Counted from the stretch's first letter, positions 1-5,775 are shown. The stretch: 7,403 nt of DNA from Thermococcus sp. (GCA_011050175.1 DRGF01000176.1:1-7403), one strand, 5' to 3'. The notes: generated from the letters alone by a model not told the origin. Made by a program: numbers and translations.

Positions 1-1392
1 GAGGAAGCGGGAATCCCTGGCGAGGCCAGTCATGACGAGCCGCTCTATTCTATGCGTGTCCCTGTCCCTGCCGAGCTCTCCAAGGTACTTCATCGCATAT
101 CCGCGGGCGAAGCGCTGGAGTTCTTCTTTTTCGGCCTTTGCAAGGGCCAGGGCGGTTGCGAGGACGGCCCTGCCAATGACCTCAATGCTCTCCCTGCTGA
201 CCTTTTCAACCGTGTCCTCGCTGGAGTGGTAGAAGCGGTCGGGCCACGTTATCGGCATGACAGAAGGGACACCGAAGAAGTTGAAGACGTCGTGGTCGCT
301 GCCCATCTCGTAGGGATACGACCTGAACCTCAGCCTCGGCAGCGGATTTCCAGAGAAGCTCTTTCCTGCCCCATTGGCAAGCTCAAGGAAGTACTCCAGA
401 ATGCCGGAAACCACAGAAAACCTCGAAGCCGGTGTCCTCACCAGCATTACCGTCGAGCCGGCCCTGTCTTCACTACCGGCCACCATGTCGAGGTTTATGA
501 CAACGTAGTAGTTATCAAGCCGGGCGTACTTCTCGATGAAGGCCTGCGTCCCGTAGTACTCTGGTATCCAGAGGAAGGCAAAGCCAAAGCGGAACGAATC
601 GTCATAAAGGCGGGACAGAACGCGCGCCAGCTCAATCAGCATCGCACTGCCGCTGGCGTTGTCGTTTGCACCGGGCTTGGGGTGGCAGATGTGGGCAGTG
701 AATAGCATGAAGGGAGGCTTGCCTATCTCAGCGTAGAGGATTGGAAGAACCTGGCGCTCGTTTATCTTGGTCTCGACCTCTATTTTTGCTTTAACCGTTT
801 CTCCAGAGGCCAGTTTGTTTATGATCCCTTTAGCGAGGTTCTCGGGTATTGCGACCGCCGGAATCTTTGCCCATTCGAGTTCATCCTTCGTTAGAAACAG
901 GCCGATGTACGGGATCGCGTTCCCCGTGCCCTCACGGTAGGCGATGAAGGCCTTGGCACCGGCCCCGTTGGCCTTCCGGTAAGCATCGTGCCATTCTCTC
1001 CCGACAAGGACTATCTTCCCCTCTGCCTTTTCCCAGTCCTCTTCCCGGAGTATGTGGACCACTTCGCCCTCTGCCCTTCCGCTTGGAGAGTGTGCCATCA
1101 CAACCAGAGGGCTCTGCGAGGTGGTTAAGGTATCCCCCAAGACTTCGACCCTTCCGTGAATTAAATCCCAGGCTATCGGCGACTTCAGTGTCAGAAACCA
1201 GCTCTCTCCGTCGTAGGACTCCTCAAAGAGTTTAGCGTTAACCCCCCAGATTTGCAGCTCTTCACGGATAAACCTAACGGCCTCCGGAAGCTCCTTCGAG
1301 CCCTGTATCCGGTGGAACTGGCTAATTTCCCCTATATAGTGCAGAACGTTCGTCGAGTCAAAAACACGGGCCTCGTTCAGAAAGCGTTTCAT
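1..1392 (-). CDS. M28 family zinc aminopeptidase (DUF4910-like), C-terminus off the left edge
   Basis: An open frame of 464 codons runs from ATG at 1392 to the left edge without a stop, so the C-terminus is missing. The protein probably removes N-terminal residues from peptides using two zinc ions. Candidate metal ligands follow the M28 order: His237 in the stretch TAHICHPKPG, Asp244 in ANDNASGS, Glu278 in WIPEYYGT, Asp302 in NLDMV and His389 in FYHSSEDT. The HP...ND...SG and single-Glu PE..G pattern, rather than the usual Glu-Glu pair, resembles the DUF4910 branch of M28. No signal peptide or membrane helix is seen, so a cytoplasmic enzyme is likely. An in-frame ATG at 1404 is an alternative start, but GGGGAT lies 5 bases before the 1392 ATG and the predicted transcript begins near 1404, which favours 1392. 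It is transcribed alone. The family call is firm; the substrate is unknown. Confidence 0.85.
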   Translation of the reverse strand, partial: MKRFLNEARVFDSTNVLHYIGEISQFHRIQGSKELPEAVRFIREELQIWGVNAKLFEESYDGESWFLTLKSPIAWDLIHGRVEVLGDTLTTSQSPLVVMAHSPSGRAEGEVVHILREEDWEKAEGKIVLVGREWHDAYRKANGAGAKAFIAYREGTGNAIPYIGLFLTKDELEWAKIPAVAIPENLAKGIINKLASGETVKAKIEVETKINERQVLPILYAEIGKPPFMLFTAHICHPKPGANDNASGSAMLIELARVLSRLYDDSFRFGFAFLWIPEYYGTQAFIEKYARLDNYYVVINLDMVAGSEDRAGSTVMLVRTPASRFSVVSGILEYFLELANGAGKSFSGNPLPRLRFRSYPYEMGSDHDVFNFFGVPSVMPITWPDRFYHSSEDTVEKVSRESIEVIGRAVLATALALAKAEKEELQRFARGYAMKYLGELGRDRDTHRIERLVMTGLARDSRFL

Positions 1393-1423
1393 GGGTATCC
1401 CCATAAAACATTCCACTGACAGT

Positions 1424-1434
1424 GTATTTAAAAT
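1424..1434 (-). promoter_or_regulatory. TATA box for the M28 peptidase gene
   Basis: Read on the minus strand this is TTTTAAATA, centred about 25 bases before position 1404. That predicts a transcript start close to 1404 and a leader of about 12 bases containing GGGGAT before the 1392 ATG. A leaderless transcript starting at the 1404 ATG is the alternative. Confidence 0.5.
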
Positions 1435-1465
1435 AAGCGCAGAACGGGGGCAAATAAGGAAAAGG

Positions 1466-1888
1466 TCAGCGCCCCATCCTGAGCATCTTGGGCGGTTTGA
1501 GATGTTTCAAGCTGTCCAGGAAATCGGGGGGAAGGAGAATGTGGGTGGTTTCAAGAAACCTCGTGAATTCTGCCTCGCCATCTTCATGAATGGCCTCTTC
1601 CGCCCCTTCCCCGACAGGTTCAACTTTCGGTGGCTGTGGTTTCTCACCTTCTTGAGACCCTTTCCCCAGTCCCTTGAGTATATCCTCCTCACGCTTCTTC
1701 ATGCCGTCGGCTTTTCCTTTATTGTAAGCTTGTTTGACGACCTCGTAGGCATCAATGGCCTCCGCCATCTTATAAAGCTCTTCCCTCCGCTTTCTAACCC
1801 ATTCTGTCCATTCACTGTGTCCCTCGTAGCCGATAAAGTAACCAAACTTGTACGCCCTCTCTACAAGCTCTCTGATCCCGTCTTTCAT
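1466..1888 (-). CDS. Small charged protein of unknown function, partner gene of the KaiC-like ATPase
   Basis: This is a 140-residue protein that I do not recognise. Residues 1 to about 75 are rich in Lys, Glu and Arg and look helical (RELVERAYKFGYFIGYEGHSEW, then RKRREELYKMAEAIDAYEVV). A Pro/Gly/Glu-rich linker follows, then a short C-terminal segment with LLPPDFLDSLKHL and a basic tail. No signal peptide or membrane segment is seen. It begins 10 bases after the stop of the KaiC-like ATPase gene and shares its promoter, so the two are probably co-expressed and may interact. The start chosen is ATG at 1888, because GAGGTG lies 6 bases before it. A GTG at 1897, 1 base after the preceding stop, would add three residues but has no good ribosome site. 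The 3' side is followed by a T-rich stretch (minus strand, about 1445-1462) that could end transcription. Confidence 0.7.
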   Translation of the reverse strand: MKDGIRELVERAYKFGYFIGYEGHSEWTEWVRKRREELYKMAEAIDAYEVVKQAYNKGKADGMKKREEDILKGLGKGSQEGEKPQPPKVEPVGEGAEEAIHEDGEAEFTRFLETTHILLPPDFLDSLKHLKPPKMLRMGR

Positions 1889-1898
1889 CTTGGACACC

Positions 1899-2612
1899 TC
1901 AGAACGGGGCCTCCTGGAACACTCTCAACCCGTCCTGCGTGAAGCGTACCTTCTTGAGGTTGCTGTCGTTGGGAACGCCGTGCATCTTAAGGACCTGTAT
2001 CGCACGAATCATCTGGTAGTTCCTCATGAAGTGATGGAGCACTATGACCCCATCCGCAAGGTAATACTCGTCAGTATAACTTTCAGAACTGAGCATCTCG
2101 GAGATTATCACGCAGGTGACTCCCATGTCGTGGAGCTTTCGTATGAACCGTCCAACAGCTATTCTTTTGTTTTCCGGATCGGTCACCGTGTACTCCAGGG
2201 AGGTAAACGAATCGATCACAACGCGGCTGGCCTCTTCCTCTTTGATCACATGGAGGATCATCTCAAGGATCTCGTTCCATGAAAACTTCTTGCCCGCCTC
2301 GAATATTACTTCACCCAAGTCGTGGAGCACGATTTTCTTTGCCTGCACGTGGGCCAGAAGTCCGAAGTTGTAGCGGAGCATGTCCTGCGTGACTATTTTT
2401 GGATGTTGGAATACCGAAATGTACAACCCTTTTTCATTGTTTTTTGCCCCCTCCATAAGGAACTGCATCCCAATAGTGGTCTTTCCACTTCCGGGGGGGC
2501 CTACTACCAGGTACACCCTTCCAGGAAGGAATCCTCCTCCAATCAAATCATCGAGGCCAGGTACTCCAGTTGAGGCGCGGTCAAGAGTCTTTAGAAGTTC
2601 CCCCACATACAT
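1899..2612 (-). CDS. KaiC/RAD55-like RecA-superfamily ATPase
   Basis: A 237-residue single-domain P-loop ATPase of the KaiC/RadA-like group. It opens with the family signature STGVPGLDDLIGGGF (residues 14-28), then Walker A GPPGSGKTT (39-46 region) and Walker B VVIDSFTSLE (131-140). One domain is normal for archaeal KaiC-like proteins, which are about half the length of cyanobacterial KaiC. The Glu-Glu pair that KaiC carries after its second strand is replaced here by Phe-Gln (YISVFQHP, residues 64-71), so normal hydrolysis or phosphotransfer may be weak. The start is ATG at 2612, with GGAGGGAG about 5-10 bases before it; a longer frame reaching 2720 would include its own promoter and overlap the neighbouring gene, so it was not used. 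It is followed by the small charged protein. The cellular role is unknown; many such proteins act as signalling ATPases near the membrane or with motility genes. Confidence 0.88.
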   Translation of the reverse strand: MYVGELLKTLDRASTGVPGLDDLIGGGFLPGRVYLVVGPPGSGKTTIGMQFLMEGAKNNEKGLYISVFQHPKIVTQDMLRYNFGLLAHVQAKKIVLHDLGEVIFEAGKKFSWNEILEMILHVIKEEEASRVVIDSFTSLEYTVTDPENKRIAVGRFIRKLHDMGVTCVIISEMLSSESYTDEYYLADGVIVLHHFMRNYQMIRAIQVLKMHGVPNDSNLKKVRFTQDGLRVFQEAPF

Positions 2613-2643
2613 GGTACTCCCTCCGTGGTGAGTATATCGAGTA

Positions 2644-2655
2644 TGGTATTTAAGG
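2644..2655 (-). promoter_or_regulatory. TATA box for the KaiC-like ATPase operon
   Basis: On the minus strand this reads CCTTAAATACC, about 35-40 bases before the ATG at 2612. Transcription would start near 2625, leaving about 12 bases of leader that hold the GGAGG site. It separates this operon from the mannose synthase gene, which ends 98 bases before the ATPase start. Confidence 0.5.
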
Positions 2656-2710
2656 TTAAAGTGTCTATCACGGCCCTCAACCCAGCGGCACAGCACAAAG
2701 CGGACGAAAC

Positions 2711-3769
2711 TCATCCCCAAGTGACGTGTCTGTTGACGAGGAACCGAACGATGAACGACGCAAGGATGCCAAACATGTTAGCGAGGAGATAGTGCACTCC
2801 CAGCAGAACCAGGGCCGCGTATATTATCCACTGAACCACTGCCCCTGTCAGGGCCGCTACGTGAAAGTTGATGAGCCTCCGCCAGAGGGGCTTTCTCTTG
2901 AGGTCCCTGAATGTCCAGATGTCGTTCCATAGGAAGTTGTTGAGTATCGCCAGCTCGGTCGCGGGGATGTTGGCAAGGATTTTATCCCAGCCGAGTTTGG
3001 AGACAAAGGCCCACAGAAAGCCCTGGTTCACGAAAACGCCCGAGAGGCCCACGAGTGTGAACTTTATTAGCCTGTCAATCTCCCCCTCCCAGCACATGAG
3101 CCGGTAAATGTGCTTGAGGTAATTGAGTATCGTCTTTCCACCGAGCTTGCTCTCGCCGGCGCGCCTCAGGCCGAAGGTAAATGGAACCTCAACTGCTTTG
3201 TTGTAGTTGCCCTTTACCAGTATCTCCATCAGGATTTTGAAGCCGACCGGGTTCAGCTCGGCGCCCTCAACAACCTCCCTCCTGAGGGCAAAGAAGCCGC
3301 TCACGGGATCCTTGATGTCCCTTATCTTCGGAAGGGCGAGGCGCCCGACCATTATGGCCCCCTTAGATATCAGTTTCCTGTACCAGTACCAGTCCTTAAC
3401 GCCGCCGCCGGGGACGTATCTGCTCGCTATGGCAACGTCGGCACCCCGCTCAATGGCCCTAATGAGTTCAGGTATAACCTCAGGGGGGTGCTGCAGGTCG
3501 GCGTCCATAACGACGAAGACGTCACCGCTCGCCTCCTTAAAGCCACGGATGACCGCGGAGGAGAGGCCCTTCTCATCGGTTCTCCGTATAACTCTAACGG
3601 GGTACCTTTCCGAAAGCTGGCGGGCGAACTCCCAAGTTTTGTCGGGAGAGTCATCGTCAACAACGATGATTTCATAATCGTAATCAGCTAGGGAAACACT
3701 TATTCTTTCGAAGAGCTCCTCAAGGTTGTCGCGCTCGTTGTACGTTGGCACTATAACAGAGACCTTCAT
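2711..3769 (-). CDS. Dolichol-phosphate mannose synthase, GT2 catalytic domain fused to GtrA-like membrane domain
   Basis: This 352-residue enzyme transfers mannose from GDP-mannose to dolichol phosphate, giving the lipid-linked sugar donor for protein N-glycosylation and other surface glycans; it sits in the cytoplasmic membrane. Residues 1 to about 225 are a GT-A fold GT2 domain: VIVPTYNERDNL at the start, VVDDDSPD (36-43), and the metal-binding DADLQHPPE (89-97). Residues from about 234 to 350 form a GtrA-like domain with about four membrane helices. The length and the position of the DAD motif match what I know of the structurally studied Pyrococcus furiosus enzyme, a single-chain type with its own membrane domain. 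The start is ATG at 3769, preceded by GGGGAGTGAGG; a GTG at 3778 would add three residues. It is transcribed alone from a TATA box shared with tRNA-Pro. Confidence 0.92.
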   Translation of the reverse strand: MKVSVIVPTYNERDNLEELFERISVSLADYDYEIIVVDDDSPDKTWEFARQLSERYPVRVIRRTDEKGLSSAVIRGFKEASGDVFVVMDADLQHPPEVIPELIRAIERGADVAIASRYVPGGGVKDWYWYRKLISKGAIMVGRLALPKIRDIKDPVSGFFALRREVVEGAELNPVGFKILMEILVKGNYNKAVEVPFTFGLRRAGESKLGGKTILNYLKHIYRLMCWEGEIDRLIKFTLVGLSGVFVNQGFLWAFVSKLGWDKILANIPATELAILNNFLWNDIWTFRDLKRKPLWRRLINFHVAALTGAVVQWIIYAALVLLGVHYLLANMFGILASFIVRFLVNRHVTWG

Positions 3770-3810
3770 GTTCCTCACTCCCCTATCATGTACACTAGAC
3801 TATTCCGTAA

Positions 3811-3820
3811 ACTTTATAAG
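3811..3820. promoter_or_regulatory. TATA box probably shared by tRNA-Pro (+) and mannose synthase (-)
   Basis: ACTTTATAAG is nearly symmetric. On the plus strand it lies about 34 bases before the mature tRNA-Pro end, and on the minus strand about 47 bases before the synthase ATG, leaving a leader of about 20 bases. No other good TATA box lies between the two genes, although CTTTAAGGGG on the minus strand (about 3832-3841) is a weaker alternative. Confidence 0.55.
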
Positions 3821-3849
3821 CCCTGCGACCCCCCTTAAAGGCGGGCAGT

Positions 3850-3927
3850 GGGGCCGTGGGGTAGCTTGGCCTATCCTTCCGGCTTCGGGAGCCGGGGACC
3901 CGAGTTCAAATCTCGGCGGCCCCACCA
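3850..3927 (+). tRNA. tRNA-Pro (anticodon CGG), CCA encoded
   Basis: The cloverleaf can be drawn by hand. The acceptor stem GGGGCCG (3850-3856) pairs fully with CGGCCCC (3917-3923). The anticodon stem CCGGC (3879-3883) pairs with GCCGG (3891-3895) around loop TTCGGGA, placing CGG at 3886-3888. The T arm is CCGAG, TTCAAAT, CTCGG (3900-3916). The discriminator base is A3924 and CCA (3925-3927) is encoded. No intron is present. It would read CCG proline codons. Confidence 0.96.
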
Positions 3928-3930
3928 CAA

Positions 3931-3955
3931 GAAACTTTTGCCGAGCAAAAGTTTC
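3931..3955. repeat. Perfect 11-bp inverted repeat directly after tRNA-Pro
   Basis: The left arm GAAACTTTTGC (3931-3941) and right arm GCAAAAGTTTC (3945-3955) are perfect complements around CGA. The repeat starts 3 bases after the tRNA CCA. It shares the ACTTTT / AAAAGT core with two further repeats in this region. It may help end or process the tRNA transcript, or be a dispersed intergenic repeat. Confidence 0.75.
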
Positions 3956-4057
3956 ATCAAAGTTGGTAGCTCATTCTCAACAGGCCAATTTCACAGGGGT
4001 TTTCTCTTCGAAGGACTGTTTTGTGATGAAAACTTTTCAGGTTGCTCATGATTAGTG

Positions 4058-4090
4058 GGTTTAACCTTAAACCGACGCCCAACGGGCGTC
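4058..4090. repeat. Two adjoining perfect 7-bp inverted repeats
   Basis: GGTTTAA (4058-4064) pairs with TTAAACC (4067-4073) around CC. It is followed without a gap by GACGCCC (4074-4080), which pairs with GGGCGTC (4084-4090) around AAC. Two such hairpins back to back in non-coding DNA suggest a structured RNA or an element end. Confidence 0.65.
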
Positions 4091-4213
4091 AAAAGAGAGT
4101 AACCCCTCTAGGAGTCCACCGGTAGGTTTTGTTTTCCGCTCAAAAATGAAGGTAGCCATCCCGGAAAACCCACCTGTAACAATGCCCTTAATAGTGAGCC
4201 ACAAACTTTTGGT

Positions 4214-4234
4214 GAAGCTTTTTCCAAAAGCTTC
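4214..4234. repeat. Perfect 9-bp inverted repeat, TCC loop
   Basis: GAAGCTTTT (4214-4222) pairs with AAAAGCTTC (4226-4234) around TCC. An overlapping alternative pairs CTTTTGG (4206-4212) with CCAAAAG (4224-4230). It has the same arm length and loop as the repeat at 4470-4490. Confidence 0.7.
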
Positions 4235-4316
4235 AGTGTTGACGGAAAGAGTGCGTGCAATTCTAACGTGCTTGTTTTTCAAGTGGGTTTACTCTTCTAG
4301 TCGCTACTTTTACAGT

Positions 4317-4390
4317 GTTTCACTCCCCACAAGGCGTCCTTTGGACGCCAGAACCAGAGTGAAACTTTTTAACTCGCCAGTTCTGGAGTT
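4317..4390. repeat. Nested inverted repeats with alternative pairings
   Basis: The outer arms GTTTCACTC (4317-4325) and GAGTGAAAC (4357-4365) enclose the inner hairpin GGCGTCC (4333-4339), TTT, GGACGCC (4343-4349). CCAGAAC (4348-4354) can instead pair with GTTCTGG (4380-4386), and AACTC (4371-4375) with GAGTT (4386-4390). All arms named are perfect. As RNA this could take at least two exclusive folds. Confidence 0.65.
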
Positions 4391-4469
4391 AAACCCCACC
4401 AGGAACGGCAGTTTTAACAGCGCACGCGTTTTACATATCCCGGTTTTACAGAAAGGGGATTCTTTTGGT

Positions 4470-4490
4470 CAAACTTTTTCCAAAAGTTTG
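4470..4490. repeat. Perfect 9-bp inverted repeat, TCC loop, before tRNA-Gln promoter
   Basis: CAAACTTTT (4470-4478) pairs with AAAAGTTTG (4482-4490) around TCC. It is the second copy of the 9-bp/TCC design also seen at 4214-4234 and lies about 30 bases before the tRNA-Gln TATA box. Confidence 0.75.
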
Positions 4491-4519
4491 TTCGCCTGCG
4501 CGAAGTTCCGAGGGATAAA

Positions 4520-4529
4520 ATTTATAAAT
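4520..4529 (+). promoter_or_regulatory. TATA box for tRNA-Gln
   Basis: ATTTATAAAT with an A-rich stretch before it (GGGATAAA) lies about 30 bases before the mature tRNA end, predicting transcription from about 4550. Confidence 0.7.
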
Positions 4530-4555
4530 CCATCCCTGAACCTATCAACGGGCAT

Positions 4556-4631
4556 AGCCCCGTGGTGTAGCGGCCAAGCATGCGGGACTCTGGATCCCGC
4601 GACCGGGGTTCGAATCCCCGCGGGGCTACCA
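4556..4631 (+). tRNA. tRNA-Gln (anticodon CTG), CCA encoded
   Basis: The acceptor stem AGCCCCG (4556-4562) pairs with CGGGGCT (4621-4627). The anticodon stem CGGGA (4583-4587) pairs with TCCCG (4595-4599) around loop CTCTGGA, placing CTG at 4590-4592. The T arm is CGGGG, TTCGAAT, CCCCG. The discriminator is A4628 and CCA (4629-4631) is encoded. No intron is present. It would read CAG glutamine codons. I see no second copy of its 3' end nearby, so no sign of an integrated element. Confidence 0.96.
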
Positions 4632-4816
4632 TTCAACTGGGCTCCAGACCTCGAACCCCGCCTTCCATTCCACTTCTGAGTTCTATTATCGAACTTCAAA
4701 TTACACCATAGAGCGTACCATGTGCGGTTGCCCGAACTATGCCATATCTCCCGATTCGGTGCTGTTATTGGGAAGTACCTCTGAAAGCATGCATAAACTG
4801 CACCAATGGCCCAAAA

Positions 4817-4835
4817 TCTTGGATAATATCCAAGA
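4817..4835. promoter_or_regulatory. 19-base palindrome TCTTGGATAATATCCAAGA, operator candidate
   Basis: Both 9-base arms are perfect complements around the central A4826. It lies about 140 bases before the winged-helix gene promoter and outside any gene. This size and symmetry fit a dimeric winged-helix regulator, but no regulator is identified for it. Confidence 0.45.
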
Positions 4836-4966
4836 AGTTTTGAGGTAACAACGGCCAAAACAAAAGGAAAGGACCCTCACGGGAGTTACCAGCAAGAATA
4901 TCGCCCATTTTAGCCGAATACGACATCAAAATGCCGAAAATTCAAAAAACGAACTTTTTAGGAACT

Positions 4967-4975
4967 CTTAAATAG
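4967..4975 (+). promoter_or_regulatory. TATA box for the winged-helix regulator pair
   Basis: CTTAAATAG predicts a transcript start near 4996-4998, giving a leader of about 37 bases that contains a 25-base imperfect palindrome and GGAGGTGA just before the ATG at 5035. Confidence 0.5.
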
Positions 4976-4997
4976 TATGCAGTGGACTCTTACAGTG

Positions 4998-5022
4998 ATG
5001 TTACATACGTATTGCCTAACAT
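4998..5022. promoter_or_regulatory. Inverted repeat over the transcript start, operator candidate
   Basis: The arms ATGTTA (4998-5003) and TAACAT (5017-5022) flank a second palindrome, ATACGTAT (5005-5012), though the spacing on the two sides differs (1 and 4 bases). It covers the predicted transcript start and the leader, where a bound protein would block transcription. Autoregulation by the gene just downstream is the simplest guess. Confidence 0.4.
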
Positions 5023-5034
5023 GGAGGTGAGGGC

Positions 5035-5250
5035 ATGGGCGTCACCATCAACTTGGAGAATGAAATCACGAACCTGCTCAGGGCACACGGATCATTGGGC
5101 GTAGCGTTTCTGACGAGGTTCCTCAACGAAAAAGGATTTGACTGCACGAGACAGAAGGTAGAGAGAACCCTCAGGAAGATGATTCAGCAGAAGAAGGTTG
5201 AGGCATTCTACACCAACGGAAATAGGCGCAAACAGTATCGCCTGCGGTGA
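5035..5250 (+). CDS. Small winged-helix DNA-binding protein
   Basis: A 71-residue protein consisting of little more than one winged-helix domain. A first helix spans about residues 7-19, a second about 21-34 (LGVAFLTRFLNEKGF), and a recognition helix about 38-54 (TRQKVERTLRKMIQQKK). A basic wing follows (YTNGNRRKQYRLR) and ends the chain. It should bind DNA as a transcription regulator; no sensor domain is present. The start is ATG at 5035, preceded by GGAGGTGA with 4 bases between. The next gene begins 5 bases after its stop, with its ribosome site GGTGAT overlapping this gene's TGA, so the two are co-transcribed and probably translated together. The palindrome over its own promoter suggests autoregulation. 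Its target, perhaps the downstream secreted-protein operon, is inferred from position only. Confidence 0.85.
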   Translation: MGVTINLENEITNLLRAHGSLGVAFLTRFLNEKGFDCTRQKVERTLRKMIQQKKVEAFYTNGNRRKQYRLR

Positions 5251-5254
5251 TAGC

Positions 5255-5689
5255 ATGGGTGCAACGACTGCAATACTCGGGAACGACAGACGGATGCTCA
5301 TGATAGAGTTCCTCCAGGAGAGGAATGGTCATGCTGAGTTGCGGGACATAGTCGAGTATATAGCAGAAAAAGAGGGCGACACTGCCCGAAAACACAGGAA
5401 AAGCGTGTACGTCAGCCTGATGCAGACACACATCCCCCGGCTTGAGAGGGAGGGTGTCGTAGCGTTCAATCACGGCGTCGTTACACTCCTGAAGATACCC
5501 GATGATGTTACCGTTTACATAGAAGTCGTGAACAAACACGACATCAGCTGGAGCGCTTTTTACATAGGCACCTCGCTGGTCTTTATGGCAGCCGGGGGGT
5601 ACCTGAAGAACCTGCCCCTGCTCCTTGTGGCCATGGTGTATCTGGTCGTCAGCATGGTACACCACAAAAAGGTAAGCAGGCTGATTTAG
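5255..5689 (+). CDS. Membrane-anchored winged-helix protein with two C-terminal membrane helices (DUF7344-like)
   Basis: A 144-residue protein. Residues about 11-80 look like a winged helix (RRMLMIEFLQERNGHAELRD, then a helix with SVYVSLMQTHIPRLEREGVV and the strand FNHGVVTLL), similar to the archaeal DUF7344 type. Two hydrophobic segments follow, about 98-116 (SWSAFYIGTSLVFMAAGGY) and 119-136 (NLPLLLVAMVYLVVSMV), joined by a very short turn, with a basic tail. The DNA-binding part would face the cytoplasm and be tethered to the membrane. The start is ATG at 5255, with GGTGAT 3 bases before it. An upstream ATG at 5198 lies inside the preceding gene and adds residues with no homology signal. 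The position directly before a surface-protein operon suggests a one-component sensor for that operon. No sensory domain is visible outside the membrane. Confidence 0.85.
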   Translation: MGATTAILGNDRRMLMIEFLQERNGHAELRDIVEYIAEKEGDTARKHRKSVYVSLMQTHIPRLEREGVVAFNHGVVTLLKIPDDVTVYIEVVNKHDISWSAFYIGTSLVFMAAGGYLKNLPLLLVAMVYLVVSMVHHKKVSRLI

Positions 5690-5741
5690 TCAAACGGGGC
5701 TTATAGCTGCCTTTGTTCTAATCGTGATAGGAATTTAACGC

Positions 5742-5760
5742 TGGTAATGCATCATTACCA
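5742..5760. promoter_or_regulatory. Perfect 19-base palindrome TGGTAATGCATCATTACCA, operator candidate
   Basis: The arms TGGTAATG (5742-5749) and CATTACCA (5753-5760) are perfect complements around CAT. It lies 16-20 bases before the TATA box of the secreted-protein operon, the place where archaeal activators usually bind. One of the two winged-helix proteins encoded just before it is the obvious candidate ligand, by inference. Confidence 0.6.
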
Positions 5761-5775
5761 CTCAGTAACTCGGAA

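Larger units (their letters stand above)
3928..4555. other. Non-coding, inverted-repeat-rich region between two tRNA genes
   Basis: About 630 bases hold no convincing gene: frames crossing it lack family motifs and good ribosome sites. It instead contains a high density of perfect inverted repeats, listed separately. The outer parts also carry an imperfect inverted pair, GTGGGTTTAAC at 4056-4066 against GTTAAACCCCAC at 4388-4399, and AGTGGGTTTA recurs directly at 4282-4291. It could be a cluster of repeats, a miniature mobile element relic, or one or more structured RNAs. The last 40 bases are the tRNA-Gln promoter. Confidence 0.6.
4632..5034. other. Non-coding stretch with a palindrome and the winged-helix promoter
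   Basis: About 400 bases with no supported gene. A minus-strand frame over 4469-4858 runs straight through the tRNA-Gln gene and is an artefact. The stretch holds a near-perfect palindrome at 4817-4835, an A-rich tract near 4927-4957, and the TATA box and operator candidate of the next gene. No further RNA gene was recognised. Confidence 0.6.

Noticed and set aside
2613..2720. N-terminal extension of the KaiC-like ATPase to 2720
   Set aside because: It would contain the promoter and ribosome site, overlap the mannose synthase gene, and add residues unlike the family start.
3726..4055. Plus-strand reading frames over tRNA-Pro (3726-4055, 3848-4051)
   Set aside because: They overlap tRNA-Pro and the start of the mannose synthase gene and have no ribosome site or recognisable domain.
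4021..4090. Possible C/D box guide RNA (TGTGATGA near 4021-4028)
   Set aside because: A C-like box is present but no CTGA D box at a proper distance was found.
3931..4490. Repeats between the tRNA genes as a CRISPR array
   Set aside because: The repeats are inverted, differ in sequence and length, and lack regular spacers.
4469..4858. A 129-residue minus-strand reading frame
   Set aside because: It runs through the whole tRNA-Gln gene in antisense and reads repeats and non-coding DNA; the tRNA is certain and the frame shows no family motif.
4600..5034. tRNA-Gln as an attachment site of an integrated element
   Set aside because: No duplicated tRNA 3' end and no integrase are seen in the window.
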